This document shows positions 44,783 through 53,199 of a stretch of 64,000 nucleotides of DNA, one piece after another. Numbering within the stretch: the first letter of the stretch is position 1; the number at the start of each line of letters is the position of its first letter. Made by a program: the position numbers and the translations under genes. Below the pieces are notes generated by a model. The model worked only from the letters and a program-made list of their open reading frames with translations. It did no database searches and was not told where the DNA came from. This stretch comes from Sinomonas humi (GTDB taxonomy: Bacteria; Actinomycetota; Actinomycetes; Actinomycetales; Micrococcaceae): NCBI RefSeq assembly GCF_000802235.1, contig NZ_JTDL01000079.1, positions 62,001 to 126,000 of the forward strand, read 5' to 3'.

Positions 44783-46242
44783 GCCAGCCGATGAACCGCC
44801 CGAATCTGCTCTTCATCCTCTCCGACGATCACGCCCCACATGCGATTTCGGCATACGGGAGCAGGGTCAACACGACGCCGGCCATCGACCGGATCGGCAG
44901 GGAAGGAGCGCGCCTCGGCTCGGTGTACTGCACGAACGCGATCTGCAGTCCCTCGCGCGCCACGATCCTCACGGGGACCTACAGCCACATCAACGGCGTT
45001 CCCGGGATCTTCGCCGAGTTCGACTACCGCGTGCCCACGTTCGTGGACGTGCTCCATGGTTCGGGCTACGCGACAGCGCTCTACGGGAAGTGGCACCTCG
45101 GGGAGTCCCCAAGGGCCAGGCCCCGCGGCTTCGACGACTGGCTCGTCTTCCCAGGCCAGGGCGACTACCTCGACCCCGTCATGATCGGCCCGGAGGGCGA
45201 ACGGCGACTCCACGGGTATGCGACTGACCTCGTGACGGATCTCGCGCTCGACTGGCTCATCAACCGCGATCCGGGCCGCCCCTTCGCGCTCATGGTGCAC
45301 CACAAGGCGCCCCACCGGCCGTGGATCCCGGACGAGAAGCACCGCGACCTGTACCCAGTCGGCTCCATCCCTGAGCCGGAGACGTTCGACGACGACCACG
45401 CGAACTTGGCGGAGTGCGTCCGCTCCGTGCGCATGAGCATCGCCGACGACCTCACCGAGGAGGACGTCAAGGAGCCGACGCCGCCGGAGCTCGAGGGCCC
45501 CGAGCGTGCGGGGGAGCGGGCACGCTGGAAGTACCAGCGGTACATGCGGGACTACCTCCAGTGCGTCCAAGCGCTCGACGACGGAGTGGGCCGCCTGCTC
45601 GAATACCTCGACGCCCAGGGGCTCGCCGAGGACACGATCGTCGTCTACTCCTCCGACCAGGGCTTCTTCCTCGGCGACCACGGCTGGTTCGACAAGCGGC
45701 TCATGTTCGAGCAGTCGCTCCAGATGCCGCTGCTCGTGCGGTGGCCCGCCGAGATTCCAGCCGGGAGCCGCTGCGACGCGATCGTCTCCAACGCGGACTT
45801 CGCGGCGACCTTCCTCGACTTCTGCGGACTGGACCCTGCCTCGGCGCTGCCGACTTCGCAGGGCCGCTCGTTCCGGCCGCTCCTCCGGGGGGAGCAGGTT
45901 CCCGGCTGGCCCGAGTCGATGTACTACCGCTACTGGGAACATCGCGACCCGAGCCACAACGTGCCCGCCCATTACGGCGTCCGAACGCGGACGCACAAGC
46001 TGATCCACTACTACTGCGACGGTTTGGGAGTGCCCGGCGCCTCGCCCGAACGGGAGCCGAGCGAGTGGGAGCTGTTCGATCTCGAGGCCGACCCGCACGA
46101 GCTCGTGGACGTCATCGCGGACCCGGCGTACGCGTCAGTACTCGCGGAGCTGCGGGACGAGCTCGACCGCCTGCAGGAGTTCTACGGGGACCGGCCCTAC
46201 GAGGGGCCCGAGACGCCGCACCCCAAGTGGGGCGGATCCTAA
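44779..46242 (+). CDS. Sulfatase (formylglycine-dependent type I family)
   Basis: 487-aa alkaline-phosphatase-superfamily hydrolase that cleaves sulfate esters. The N-terminal metal site is NLLFILSDDHAPHAIS. The modification motif CSPSRATILTG carries the cysteine converted to formylglycine. GKWHLGESPRARPRGFDDW, HHKAPHRPW and SDQGFFLGDHGWFDKR complete the active site. No signal peptide is visible, so it is probably cytoplasmic. No maturase gene is nearby. Confidence 0.92.
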   Translation: MSQPMNRPNLLFILSDDHAPHAISAYGSRVNTTPAIDRIGREGARLGSVYCTNAICSPSRATILTGTYSHINGVPGIFAEFDYRVPTFVDVLHGSGYATALYGKWHLGESPRARPRGFDDWLVFPGQGDYLDPVMIGPEGERRLHGYATDLVTDLALDWLINRDPGRPFALMVHHKAPHRPWIPDEKHRDLYPVGSIPEPETFDDDHANLAECVRSVRMSIADDLTEEDVKEPTPPELEGPERAGERARWKYQRYMRDYLQCVQALDDGVGRLLEYLDAQGLAEDTIVVYSSDQGFFLGDHGWFDKRLMFEQSLQMPLLVRWPAEIPAGSRCDAIVSNADFAATFLDFCGLDPASALPTSQGRSFRPLLRGEQVPGWPESMYYRYWEHRDPSHNVPAHYGVRTRTHKLIHYYCDGLGVPGASPEREPSEWELFDLEADPHELVDVIADPAYASVLAELRDELDRLQEFYGDRPYEGPETPHPKWGGS

Positions 46243-46516
46243 CCCCAACCCCGCCTCTGGTCGTTTCGGGTACGCCAACTCGCGCCCCTGGTCGTTTCGG
46301 GTACGCCAACTCACCTGCGCTTGAAGGCGAGGACGACGACGAAAGCACCGCGCGCCGTCGTCCGCCTTTGGTCTTCGCTAGCCGTACCCGAAAGCTCCGT
46401 GGGGAGGAATAGCTGCTCCCGGAACGCGATAAAAGGGGGAGTTGCCGTACCCGAAACGGGAAGGGGCAGAACGAGTGTGAACCGCTGGGCGGCGAGAGTC
46501 GCGGCGGAAGTTTACC
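46243..46516. other. Convergent intergenic region
   Basis: Some 270 bases between the sulfatase and the ABC permease with only the GTACCCGAAA-type repeats listed separately. The direct and inverted copies could pair in RNA across about 150 bases and act as a weak two-way terminator. I see no gene. Confidence 0.6.
46257..46312. repeat. 25-base exact direct repeat, two copies
   Basis: Identical copies at 46257-46281 and 46288-46312 contain the core CGTTTCGGGTACGCCAACTC. The reverse complement of the core (CGTACCCGAAA) recurs at 46383-46393 and 46446-46456. The copies lie in the gap between convergent sulfatase and ABC-permease genes. Purpose unknown. Confidence 0.85.
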
Positions 46517-47317
46517 TCATGATCTCACCGACTTGCGCTCGTACAGCGCTCGTGACCAGAAGTAGCCCAGGGCGATGAACGCCGCACACCAGATGAGCGA
46601 CGCCGAGCCGTAGCGCGGGTCGGGTGCTTGCCCGGCGAGCAGGCTGCGGGTGGTCTCGATGAACGGCGTGAACGGCTGCGCGTCGGCGAACCACTGTAGC
46701 CAACCCGGCATCGAGGCGGTTGGCACGAAGCCGCTGCCGAGGAACGGAAGGAGCGTGAAGATCATAGGAGTATTGCTGGCACCTTCGACGGTCTTGCTGC
46801 TCATCCCCATCGCGACGGCCATCCAGGACACCGAGTAGCAGACCAGGGCGAGGAAGACGACGAGCACGAGCCAAGCGAACACCCCGGCCGCTGGCCGCAG
46901 GCCCATGAGAAGCGCGACCCCCATGACGATGGCGAGACACAGCAGTCCTTGCACCGTGTTGCCAAGGACGTGTCCGTTGAGGACGGCGGCGCGCGAGATC
47001 GCCATCGAGCGGAAGCGGGCGACGATGCCTTCCGTCATGTCCTGCGCGATGCCGATCGAAGCTCCGTTAGCGATCCCGGCGACGCCGATCAGCAGGATCC
47101 CCGGGACGACGTAGGCGAGGTATTCCTGGTCTGCTCCCCGCCCGCCCCCGGGGAGGCCCGCGCCGAGGGTGCCGCCGAACACGTAGACGAAAAGCAGCAG
47201 AAGCAGCACGGGAATGCCGATGACGAACACGGTCAGGCCCGGGTAGCGCAGCATGTGGAGAAGGTTGCGGCGGAACATCGTCCCCGAGTCGGCGACGGTG
47301 GAAGCTGTGGCGGTCAT
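46517..47317 (-). CDS. ABC-2 type transporter permease (DrrB-like)
   Basis: Membrane subunit of an exporter, 266 aa with six hydrophobic segments, the first being TVFVIGIPVLLLLLFVYVFG. The ABC-2 signature AQDMTEGIVARFRSMAISR lies in the middle. The start overlaps the stop of the ATPase gene (ATGA). With the ATPase it resembles daunorubicin-resistance-type exporters of drugs or lipids. Confidence 0.9.
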   Translation of the reverse strand: MTATASTVADSGTMFRRNLLHMLRYPGLTVFVIGIPVLLLLLFVYVFGGTLGAGLPGGGRGADQEYLAYVVPGILLIGVAGIANGASIGIAQDMTEGIVARFRSMAISRAAVLNGHVLGNTVQGLLCLAIVMGVALLMGLRPAAGVFAWLVLVVFLALVCYSVSWMAVAMGMSSKTVEGASNTPMIFTLLPFLGSGFVPTASMPGWLQWFADAQPFTPFIETTRSLLAGQAPDPRYGSASLIWCAAFIALGYFWSRALYERKSVRS

Positions 47318-48240
47318 GATTCCTCCCGGGTGATGAAGGCGGGCGCCGATGCGGAGGCGGGCGCGGCGTCGTCGTACGACGACGAACTCCCCGTGAGCGC
47401 GAAGAAGACGTCGTCGAGGCTCGGCGCGCGTAGACTCACGCTCGCCGATTCGTCCCCGTCGATAGCCGCGAGCACGTCGCGAAGTCCCCCGACCGTCCCG
47501 TCGATCGGGATCTCAGGACGGACGGTGCCATCGCGATCGGTGACGATGAGCACTTCCGTGCCGACCCGAGCCTTGAGCTCGCTGGGCGTGCCTTCGCCGA
47601 CGACGCGGCCGTGGTCGAGCACGACGACGCGGTCCGCGACCCGGTCGGCCTCCTCGAGGTACTGGGTGGTGAGGAAGATGGTTACCCCGTCGTCGAGCAG
47701 TTCGCGGACGATCTCCCACATGGTCTGCCGGCTGCGGGGGTCGAGGCCGGTGGTCGGCTCATCGAGGAAGACGATCTGCGGCGTCCCGACGAGCGTCATG
47801 GCCAGATCGAGGCGGCGCTTCATTCCGCCGGAGTAGGTCACGAGCGGCTTGCGGGCGGCCTCGGTGAGGTCGAATCGTTCGAGCAGCTCAGCGACGCGGC
47901 GGCGGCCGACGCGTGGGCCTAGATGCCGCAGGTCCGCCATGAGCCTGAGGTTCTCCTCGCCCGTGAGCAGGCCGTCGACTGCTGCGAACTGGCCCGTGAG
48001 GCCGATCGCGCCACGCACGCCTTGCGAGTCTCGGCGCAGATCGCGGCCCGCGATTGTCGCGCTCCCTGCGTCCGGCCGCACGAGGGTGGAGAGAATGTGC
48101 ACGGTGGTCGTCTTGCCCGCACCGTTGGGGCCGAGCAGGGCAAGGACGGTGCCGGCCGTGACATCGAGGTCGACGCTGTCGAGGACCGTCTGCTCGCGGT
48201 AGCGCTTCGTCAGTCCGCGGGCGGTGATGGCCATGGTCAT
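47314..48240 (-). CDS. ABC transporter ATP-binding protein (DrrA-like)
   Basis: 308-aa ATPase that powers the adjoining permease. Walker A is LLGPNGAGKTTTVHIL, the signature is TYSGGMKRRLDLAM, and Walker B is IVFLDEPTTGLDPRSR. The DrrA-type C-terminal extension ends SLDDVFFALTG. The ATG at 48238-48240 overlaps the DUF4097 stop. Longer upstream frames are not supported. Confidence 0.93.
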   Translation of the reverse strand: MTMAITARGLTKRYREQTVLDSVDLDVTAGTVLALLGPNGAGKTTTVHILSTLVRPDAGSATIAGRDLRRDSQGVRGAIGLTGQFAAVDGLLTGEENLRLMADLRHLGPRVGRRRVAELLERFDLTEAARKPLVTYSGGMKRRLDLAMTLVGTPQIVFLDEPTTGLDPRSRQTMWEIVRELLDDGVTIFLTTQYLEEADRVADRVVVLDHGRVVGEGTPSELKARVGTEVLIVTDRDGTVRPEIPIDGTVGGLRDVLAAIDGDESASVSLRAPSLDDVFFALTGSSSSYDDAAPASASAPAFITREES

Positions 48241-49103
48241 GATGCTGCTTCCCTTCTGGTGCCGAGGCCCGCGCGGCGGACGCTGACGTCTGCCCAATTG
48301 GAGCGGAGGCGCAGTTCGACGGTGCGGCCGCTCGTCGCCGCCTCGGGATCTGGGGTCAGCTCGTTTCGAACGGCGCCGTGCAGGGACGAGGCGTCGAGCC
48401 ACGCGGCCAACCCCGCCGGCACGCCGACCTCGACCTCGGCATAACCGTTCTCGATCCGGATCGAGCCGCCGGTCACCTCCCGCACGCGGATGGCCCCGTG
48501 CGCGCTCTTGGCGGTGACATCGTCGAGCGCCCGGTCGATGGTGAGGGGACCCGACGTCGTGACTTCGACTGGCCCTCCGGTGGTTCCGAGATCAATCGTT
48601 CCGTGCGAGCCACGCACCCGGGCTTCGCCGTCAACCCGGCCGATCCGCACCTGACCGTGTCCGAGAGTTGCGTCAAGCCGGCCGGCGACGCGTTCAATGT
48701 CGACGCTCCCGTATGGCGAGACGAGGACCAGGCCCCCAATCGTGTCACCGGTGATGGTGCCGTATTTCGCAGTGATGCTGCTTTCGCCGAGCTCGCCACG
48801 AGTCCGCACGGAGCCGTAGGCGTTGTCGACGTCGACCCGTGACCCGGTGGGCAGCTCGACTCGGACATCCACGGAGTCTCCCGGGCCGAACAGGTTTCGC
48901 CGGCGCGGGACCCGGATGCGGAGCCGGCCGGCGTCGAAGGTTATGGTCGCCTCGCTTGCGAGAGAGGCGTCCCCATTGCGGCCGGGGTTCGTCGGGACGA
49001 CCTCCGCGACCACTTCGCCGCGGGGGGAGGCGAGCACTTCGACGTGGCCGACGCCGAGGTCGATGACGGCGTCGATCGGGCCGTCGGTCTTGTATCTGGG
49101 CAT
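48237..49103 (-). CDS. DUF4097-type beta-strand repeat protein
   Basis: 288-aa protein built of repeated short beta strands, the pattern of DUF4097 adhesin-like proteins (VDVDNAYGSVRTRGELGES, then ITAKYGTITGDTIGGLVLVS, VSPYGSVDIERVAGRLDA). No signal peptide is visible. This type is commonly found between a small regulator and a two-gene ABC exporter, as here. The function is unknown; sensing or scaffolding for the exporter is inference. Confidence 0.85.
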   Translation of the reverse strand: MPRYKTDGPIDAVIDLGVGHVEVLASPRGEVVAEVVPTNPGRNGDASLASEATITFDAGRLRIRVPRRRNLFGPGDSVDVRVELPTGSRVDVDNAYGSVRTRGELGESSITAKYGTITGDTIGGLVLVSPYGSVDIERVAGRLDATLGHGQVRIGRVDGEARVRGSHGTIDLGTTGGPVEVTTSGPLTIDRALDDVTAKSAHGAIRVREVTGGSIRIENGYAEVEVGVPAGLAAWLDASSLHGAVRNELTPDPEAATSGRTVELRLRSNWADVSVRRAGLGTRREAAS

Positions 49104-49196
49104 GGTGACCTCCTGATGCCCGGCCTTCTGTGCCGGGGTCTGCGGGCATGACGGATCGGTCCCGCAGCCGCGGGACGTAGATGAGATGGGCTTGGG

Positions 49197-49730
49197 CTAG
49201 CGGACCCAGCCCATGAAGCTGTCTCCCGAGCGCGGCTCGCGCTGCGCGGTCCGACGGCTCTTTGGTTCGAGGGCGGCCGCGATCGCACGGACCAGCCAGG
49301 CGTTGAGAGAGATGCCATCCTGCGCGGCGGCCCGTTCTACGCGGGCCTTGAGCTGATCGGGCAAGCGCAGGGTGGTGCGTGAGGTGACGGTGTCGTCCAG
49401 GGCGTCGGCGCTCGGCGAGCTGCCCTCGTTCCCCGTCTCCACCGGTGTGGGCGCCGGTGTTGTGCGCGCGTCGGTGAACTCGACGGTGGGAGGGGGCGAC
49501 ACCACGAATTCCGGGTCGCGACCCCGGAGACGTACATCGACCGAACCCGGGGCGAGCTCGCGGGTGATCTCGCTCGCCGCGTCGCTGAGTGCCTCCAGCA
49601 GCGCGAGTCGGGCGGCCGAGTCGAGTGAGAGACTCAGCTGCTCGACCAGTCCCCGGACTTCCTCCCCAGCGGTCTCGGCGGAGACGGCGAGCTGGGAGCG
49701 GAGGTCGGCGACGTAGCGATCCAGTTCCAT
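49197..49730 (-). CDS. HicB-like ribbon-helix-helix regulator of the exporter operon
   Basis: 177-aa protein. The C-terminal 60 residues hold a ribbon-helix-helix DNA-binding domain (SRTTLRLPDQLKARVERAAA, then SLNAWLVRAIAAAL) of the HicB antitoxin type. The N-terminus is helical (ELDRYVADLRSQLAVSAE). The ATG at 49728-49730 is six bases after a -10 (CATTAT), so the mRNA is probably leaderless. The palindrome in its promoter suggests autoregulation. No HicA toxin is present. Confidence 0.82.
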   Translation of the reverse strand: MELDRYVADLRSQLAVSAETAGEEVRGLVEQLSLSLDSAARLALLEALSDAASEITRELAPGSVDVRLRGRDPEFVVSPPPTVEFTDARTTPAPTPVETGNEGSSPSADALDDTVTSRTTLRLPDQLKARVERAAAQDGISLNAWLVRAIAAALEPKSRRTAQREPRSGDSFMGWVR

Positions 49731-49736
49731 GACGCC

Positions 49737-49780
49737 ATAATGACACCAAAGTGGTGTCAGCTGCAAGAGGGGTGGTGTCA
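49737..49780 (-). promoter_or_regulatory. Promoter and operator of the exporter operon
   Basis: On the minus strand -35 TTGCAG (49761-49766) and -10 CATTAT (49737-49742) are 18 bases apart. TGACACC (49741-49747) and GGTGTCA (49753-49759) form an inverted repeat filling the spacer. A third GGTGTCA (49774-49780) lies 21 bases further, in direct repeat. A repressor bound here would block the polymerase. Confidence 0.72.
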
Positions 49781-50163
49781 GCTGCTCGGGCGTGCGCGGG
49801 CCGGCTGGGCGGGACCTCACGCTCCAGCCCACTTCTCTGCCTGCGACACGTGATGTGGCCGCGACGCGCCGCGCTCCCGACCGATTGGGAAAACACAACC
49901 GGGTGGGAGCGCGGGTGCCTGCGGAATCAGGCTGAGAGGCTCCAGACGGTGGGCTTTCCCCCAGCTGATGGCATGAGGCTCCCTTTCGAGAGGAAGACCG
50001 AAAACTGTTGGGCTTCCCCAATTCCGGCGGTCGACCACCAGCCGGTCAGAGGGCAGTGCTCGCCGGTGCGCGCAGGCGCCGCTCTCCGCCAGGCAGAAGA
50101 GGTGCCCAGACGAGGCGGAATTGTTGTTCTCATGTCATGTCTCCGATCTGATTCGCTTGCATT
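49781..50163. other. Intergenic region
   Basis: Nearly 400 bases between the exporter promoter and the small gene at 50164. I see no supported gene, repeat or RNA structure in it. Confidence 0.55.
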
Positions 50164-50421
50164 TCAGGCGACTCGCCGCTGGGAGCGCCCGATCCCTTCG
50201 GGCACCCAGACCTCGATGTCGTCGTAGTTGAGATGGACGAAAAGCCGGGAATCGGCTCCGTCTGCCCCCAGCCAGAAGCCGGCCCGGTCGGGCATAACGT
50301 CCTCGATGACGCCGTCGCGGAGCACCTGCCCCCACTGCCGGAGTTGGATGTGGGCGCCCTTTGTCGGCGCCCATTTCTCTCGTCCCGGCCTAAGGGGCCG
50401 GAGACCTGCCGCGAACTTCAT
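50164..50421 (-). CDS. Hypothetical protein, 85 aa, co-transcribed with a RidA gene
   Basis: Unrecognised small soluble protein, basic at the N-terminus (MKFAAGLRPLRPGREKW) with beta-like hydrophobic strands (SRLFVHLNYDDIEVWVPEG). Its ATG overlaps the RidA stop (ATGA), so it belongs to the catabolic locus and is probably made whenever the RidA protein is. No membrane segment. Confidence 0.65.
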   Translation of the reverse strand: MKFAAGLRPLRPGREKWAPTKGAHIQLRQWGQVLRDGVIEDVMPDRAGFWLGADGADSRLFVHLNYDDIEVWVPEGIGRSQRRVA

Positions 50422-50972
50422 TGCTTCTTCCTCACTTCGGAGTCCGTCACTTCGGGCCCCCTTGTGGCGGGGCGAGCCGAGACGGTCAGGCTCACCTCGA
50501 CCACCGCCCCGCCGGGGAGACTTGCGACGCCGACGGCGGCCCGTGACGGGCGTCCTCGCTCTCCGAAGACGGTGATCAGCTCCTCTGAGGCCGCGTCCAG
50601 GACTCGCGGGTGGTCCTCGAAGTCCGGGCTGGCCGCGACGTACCCGGTCATTTGAACGACCTGTTCAATCCTGTCCAGGCCTCCCAGATGGCGGTTCAGA
50701 GTTGCCAGGCAGTTCCGGACGGCGGCGCGGGCGCACTCTCGCGCGTCATCCAGGCTAGGCCCGCCGTCGGTCCCCACACATCCCTTGAAATCAAGAGCGC
50801 CCTCGATCGCGTGAGTGTGGCCGGCGGTGAAGACGAGCGGGCCCGCTTCGGTGACAGGGGTGTAGCTCCCGGCGGGTCTAGGGGCCGGCGGGAGGGCCGC
50901 CGCGTAGGCATCCAACAGGGCGGGCCGTTGAGGGGCAAGCCCCTGAGGGGCGACATCCGGGTCATGGGTCAC
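50418..50972 (-). CDS. RidA/YjgF family protein
   Basis: 184-aa Rid-family protein. Members deaminate reactive enamines/imines or act on related intermediates. The core has PLVFTAGHTHAIEGAL, ARAAVRNCLATLNRHLGGLD, QMTGYVAASPDFEDHPRVLD and SRAAVGVASLPGGAVVEVSL. The catalytic arginine of RidA enamine deaminases (RAAxG...) seems kept at SRAAVG. It is divergent from the racemase-like gene at 51031, with a GntR operator between. Confidence 0.85.
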   Translation of the reverse strand: MTHDPDVAPQGLAPQRPALLDAYAAALPPAPRPAGSYTPVTEAGPLVFTAGHTHAIEGALDFKGCVGTDGGPSLDDARECARAAVRNCLATLNRHLGGLDRIEQVVQMTGYVAASPDFEDHPRVLDAASEELITVFGERGRPSRAAVGVASLPGGAVVEVSLTVSARPATRGPEVTDSEVRKKQ

Positions 50973-50995
50973 AGCATTCTCCTTCCCCTCTGATT

Positions 50996-51007
50996 ATTGT
51001 TGACGAT
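50996..51007. promoter_or_regulatory. GntR operator A
   Basis: ATTGTTGACGAT, one base from the shared palindrome ATTGTTGACAAT. It lies between the divergent RidA and racemase-like genes and could control both. Confidence 0.75.
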
Positions 51008-51030
51008 CAGACATTATGGGAAGATGAAGT

Positions 51031-51786
51031 GTGACTAGCGCAACAGATTTTGATCCAGAAGGCCCGGGAGTCCAGCGAGTCCTCGGGGTCGTGAGCCCTT
51101 ATGACATGGCGCTCGACCGTGAGCTGTGGCGATGGATGCCCGAAGAGGTGACGCTCGCGTTCGCGCGCACACCGTTTCATCCCCTCGTCGTCGACGCGAC
51201 CATGGCGGCCACGATCGGAGACGACGAGGAGATCCGCCCGACGGCCCGCTGCCTCAAGGCCATCTCGCCCGAGGCGGCCGTCTATGCATGCACGTCGGGA
51301 AGCTTTGTGAACGGGGTGGCAGGAGCAGCGAGGATCTCCCAGGCCATCTCCGAGGAGCTCGATGCGCCAGCAGTGAGCACCTCCGAGGCTCTTATCGAGG
51401 CACTGGACCTTCTCGGGATAACGCGCCTCGCGGTCGCGACTCCCTACCTGCCGGAGCTCACTGTCCGCCTTGAGGATTTCTTGGCTGAAGGAGGCCGAGC
51501 CGTAACCGGCTGCGAGGGTCTGGGCCTCGACAAGCTCATCTGGCACGTTCCCTACCGCGTGACGGCCGATCTCGTCCGCCGAGCGGACTCCCCAGCCGCG
51601 GAAGCGGTGTTCGTTGCCTGCACCAACCTGCCCACGTTCGAAATCATCGAGCCCCTTGAGCAGGAGCTCGGAAAGCCGATCGTGACGGCGAACCAGGTGA
51701 CGGCTTGGGCCGGCCTGCGCCGCCTCGGCCTGTCGCTCCCCGGCGGCGCCAGGCTTGCGGAGGCAAGCGGCAGCCTCGCGGCCTGA
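51031..51786 (+). CDS. Asp/Glu racemase-fold protein, maleate-isomerase-like (two-cysteine form)
   Basis: 251-aa protein of the superfamily with maleate cis-trans isomerase, arylmalonate decarboxylase and EutA of ectoine use. Both catalytic cysteine positions are kept: VYACTSGSFVNG near residue 90 and FVACTNLPTFEII near 197. The C-terminus KPIVTANQVTAWAGLRRLG is typical of this group. It is the first plus-strand gene of the locus, directly after operator A, and ends at a strong terminator. Isomerase and racemase roles are both possible. Confidence 0.82.
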   Translation: MTSATDFDPEGPGVQRVLGVVSPYDMALDRELWRWMPEEVTLAFARTPFHPLVVDATMAATIGDDEEIRPTARCLKAISPEAAVYACTSGSFVNGVAGAARISQAISEELDAPAVSTSEALIEALDLLGITRLAVATPYLPELTVRLEDFLAEGGRAVTGCEGLGLDKLIWHVPYRVTADLVRRADSPAAEAVFVACTNLPTFEIIEPLEQELGKPIVTANQVTAWAGLRRLGLSLPGGARLAEASGSLAA

Positions 51787-51790
51787 CGCA

Positions 51791-51838
51791 GCGGACGACG
51801 ACGGCCCGCCCTTTCGGGGGCCAGCCGTCGTCGTCCGC
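51791..51838 (+). terminator. Terminator after the racemase-like gene
   Basis: GCGGACGACGACGGC (51791-51805) pairs exactly with GCCGTCGTCGTCCGC (51824-51838), followed by TTTTGG. An inner CCCGCC/GGGGGCC part may also fold. It separates two convergent genes. Confidence 0.88.
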
Positions 51839-51872
51839 TTTTGGCCCGCTTCACCCCGCCTCGGTGAGGATC

Positions 51873-52586
51873 TCAGCGGGCTTCGAACAGCCTTCCCAGG
51901 CCCTCGGCGGTGGCGGGATGCCCGGCGAGCTTGAGCCCCTGCCAGGCCGTCACTTGGTTCGCCGTGAGCACGGGGATGCCGAGCGCCGCCTCGAGTTCGC
52001 TGATGATCGCAAGGGTGTGGAGTGCGGTGTCAGGGATCAGGAGGGCTTCTGCGCCAGAGATGTCGGCGGCCCTTGCCACGTCCAGAACCCAGTCGGTACC
52101 AAGGAGGCCGGCGTCCTCGCCGCTCGGGACGTCGTAGGTGGACAGCGTCGTGACAGTGATCCCGCCCTTGCCGAGGAACTCCACGAAGTGGGAGGCCACG
52201 TCCTCGGGGTAGGTTGCGGCAACGCTGACCCGCGACAGTCCCAGATGGCGGAGCGCTGCAGCGAACGCGAGAGAGGTCGACGACGACGGCGCACCGCTCG
52301 CGGCAGCGACCCACCCGGCCTGCTCGGCGCAGCCATCCCACCCATAGACGAAGCTGCCGGAGGTGCAGGCCCACATGACTGCGTCTGCACCCGCCTCGCC
52401 GGCTTCTTTCGACGGGGGCTCGAGGAGATCGCGGGATCCCAGCTTGAGGAGCGCGTCGACGTCGTGGTCGGTACTGCCCTCCCACGTGTGAATCACGGGG
52501 AAGCGGGCCCCGGCGACGATGCCTTCGAGCTCGACGAACTCGTCTTCGGCGCTGTGGCCCGGGTAGAGGATGGCGACGGTGCTCAT
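51873..52586 (-). CDS. Asp/Glu racemase-fold protein, single-cysteine variant
   Basis: 237-aa paralogue of the gene at 51031. WACTSGSFVYGWDG keeps the first catalytic cysteine, but the second position reads LIPDTALHTL with Asp in place of Cys. IPVLTANQVTAWQGLKLAGH matches the paralogue's C-terminus. The ATG at 52584-52586 follows AGGAGG. Upstream is operator B, shared with the DUF3830 gene. A different reaction, or a regulatory or partner role, is possible. Confidence 0.8.
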   Translation of the reverse strand: MSTVAILYPGHSAEDEFVELEGIVAGARFPVIHTWEGSTDHDVDALLKLGSRDLLEPPSKEAGEAGADAVMWACTSGSFVYGWDGCAEQAGWVAAASGAPSSSTSLAFAAALRHLGLSRVSVAATYPEDVASHFVEFLGKGGITVTTLSTYDVPSGEDAGLLGTDWVLDVARAADISGAEALLIPDTALHTLAIISELEAALGIPVLTANQVTAWQGLKLAGHPATAEGLGRLFEAR

Positions 52587-52635
52587 GAATCCCTCCTGAT
52601 GGGTTTGCGAGTGGTCCACTAAAGTCTACAGTTGG

Positions 52636-52647
52636 ATTGTAGACAAT
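52636..52647. promoter_or_regulatory. GntR operator B
   Basis: ATTGTAGACAAT, one base from ATTGTTGACAAT, between divergent genes at 52586 (minus) and 52687 (plus). TCTACA upstream (52625-52630) pairs with TGTAGA as a wider inverted repeat. Confidence 0.75.
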
Positions 52648-52686
52648 CACAGGCGTCCTGACGACGCCGGAGAGGCTAGGAGAACG

Positions 52687-53190
52687 ATGGCCCGCTTCAT
52701 CACGATCACTCTGGAAAAGCGCGGCGTGACAGCCCGTGCGCGGCTGCTCGACGAGGAGGCACCCCGGACGGCCGAGGCCGTTTGGCAGGCGCTGCCGCTC
52801 AAGGGGGACGTGTTCCACGGAAAGTTCGCCCGCAATGAGATCTACACCCTCGTCTCGCCGTTCGCCCAGGAGGAGCCGGGGCCGGAGAACCAGACGATCA
52901 CGCCCATCCCTGGGGACCTCTGCTACTTCACCTTCGAAGGGGTGCTGAACAACCCTGCTTACGGCTACGAGACCGAAGCGGGTACGAACGAGAGCCGCCT
53001 CCTGATCGATCTCGCCTACTTCTATGGGCGCAACAACCTCCTCCTCAACGGTGATGTCGGCTGGGTCCCGGGCAACGTGTACGGGACCATCGTCGAGGGG
53101 CTCGAAGAACTCGCCGCCGCGAGCCAGGACATCTGGATGGGCGGCGCCCGGGGCGAGCGCATGGTGATCGAGCGGGCCGAGGAAGAATAG
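52687..53190 (+). CDS. DUF3830 family protein (cyclophilin-like fold)
   Basis: 167-aa protein of DUF3830. FITITLEKRGVTARARLLDE at the N-terminus, TAEAVWQALPLKGDVFHGKFA, and GDLCYFTFEGVLNNPAYGYE are the parts I recognise. The fold resembles cyclophilin-like small proteins, but no proline-isomerase activity is established. It is followed nine bases later by a RidA gene and lies just after operator B. Confidence 0.8.
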   Translation: MARFITITLEKRGVTARARLLDEEAPRTAEAVWQALPLKGDVFHGKFARNEIYTLVSPFAQEEPGPENQTITPIPGDLCYFTFEGVLNNPAYGYETEAGTNESRLLIDLAYFYGRNNLLLNGDVGWVPGNVYGTIVEGLEELAAASQDIWMGGARGERMVIERAEEE

Positions 53191-53199
53191 GGCCGCGGG

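Noticed and set aside
44143-46098. 651-codon minus-strand frame across the reductase and sulfatase genes
   Set aside because: It lies opposite two genes with clear catalytic motifs; high GC at third positions leaves long antisense frames without stops.
46257-46456. CRISPR array
   Set aside because: Only two direct copies with six bases between them, no spacer-length spacing and no cas genes nearby.
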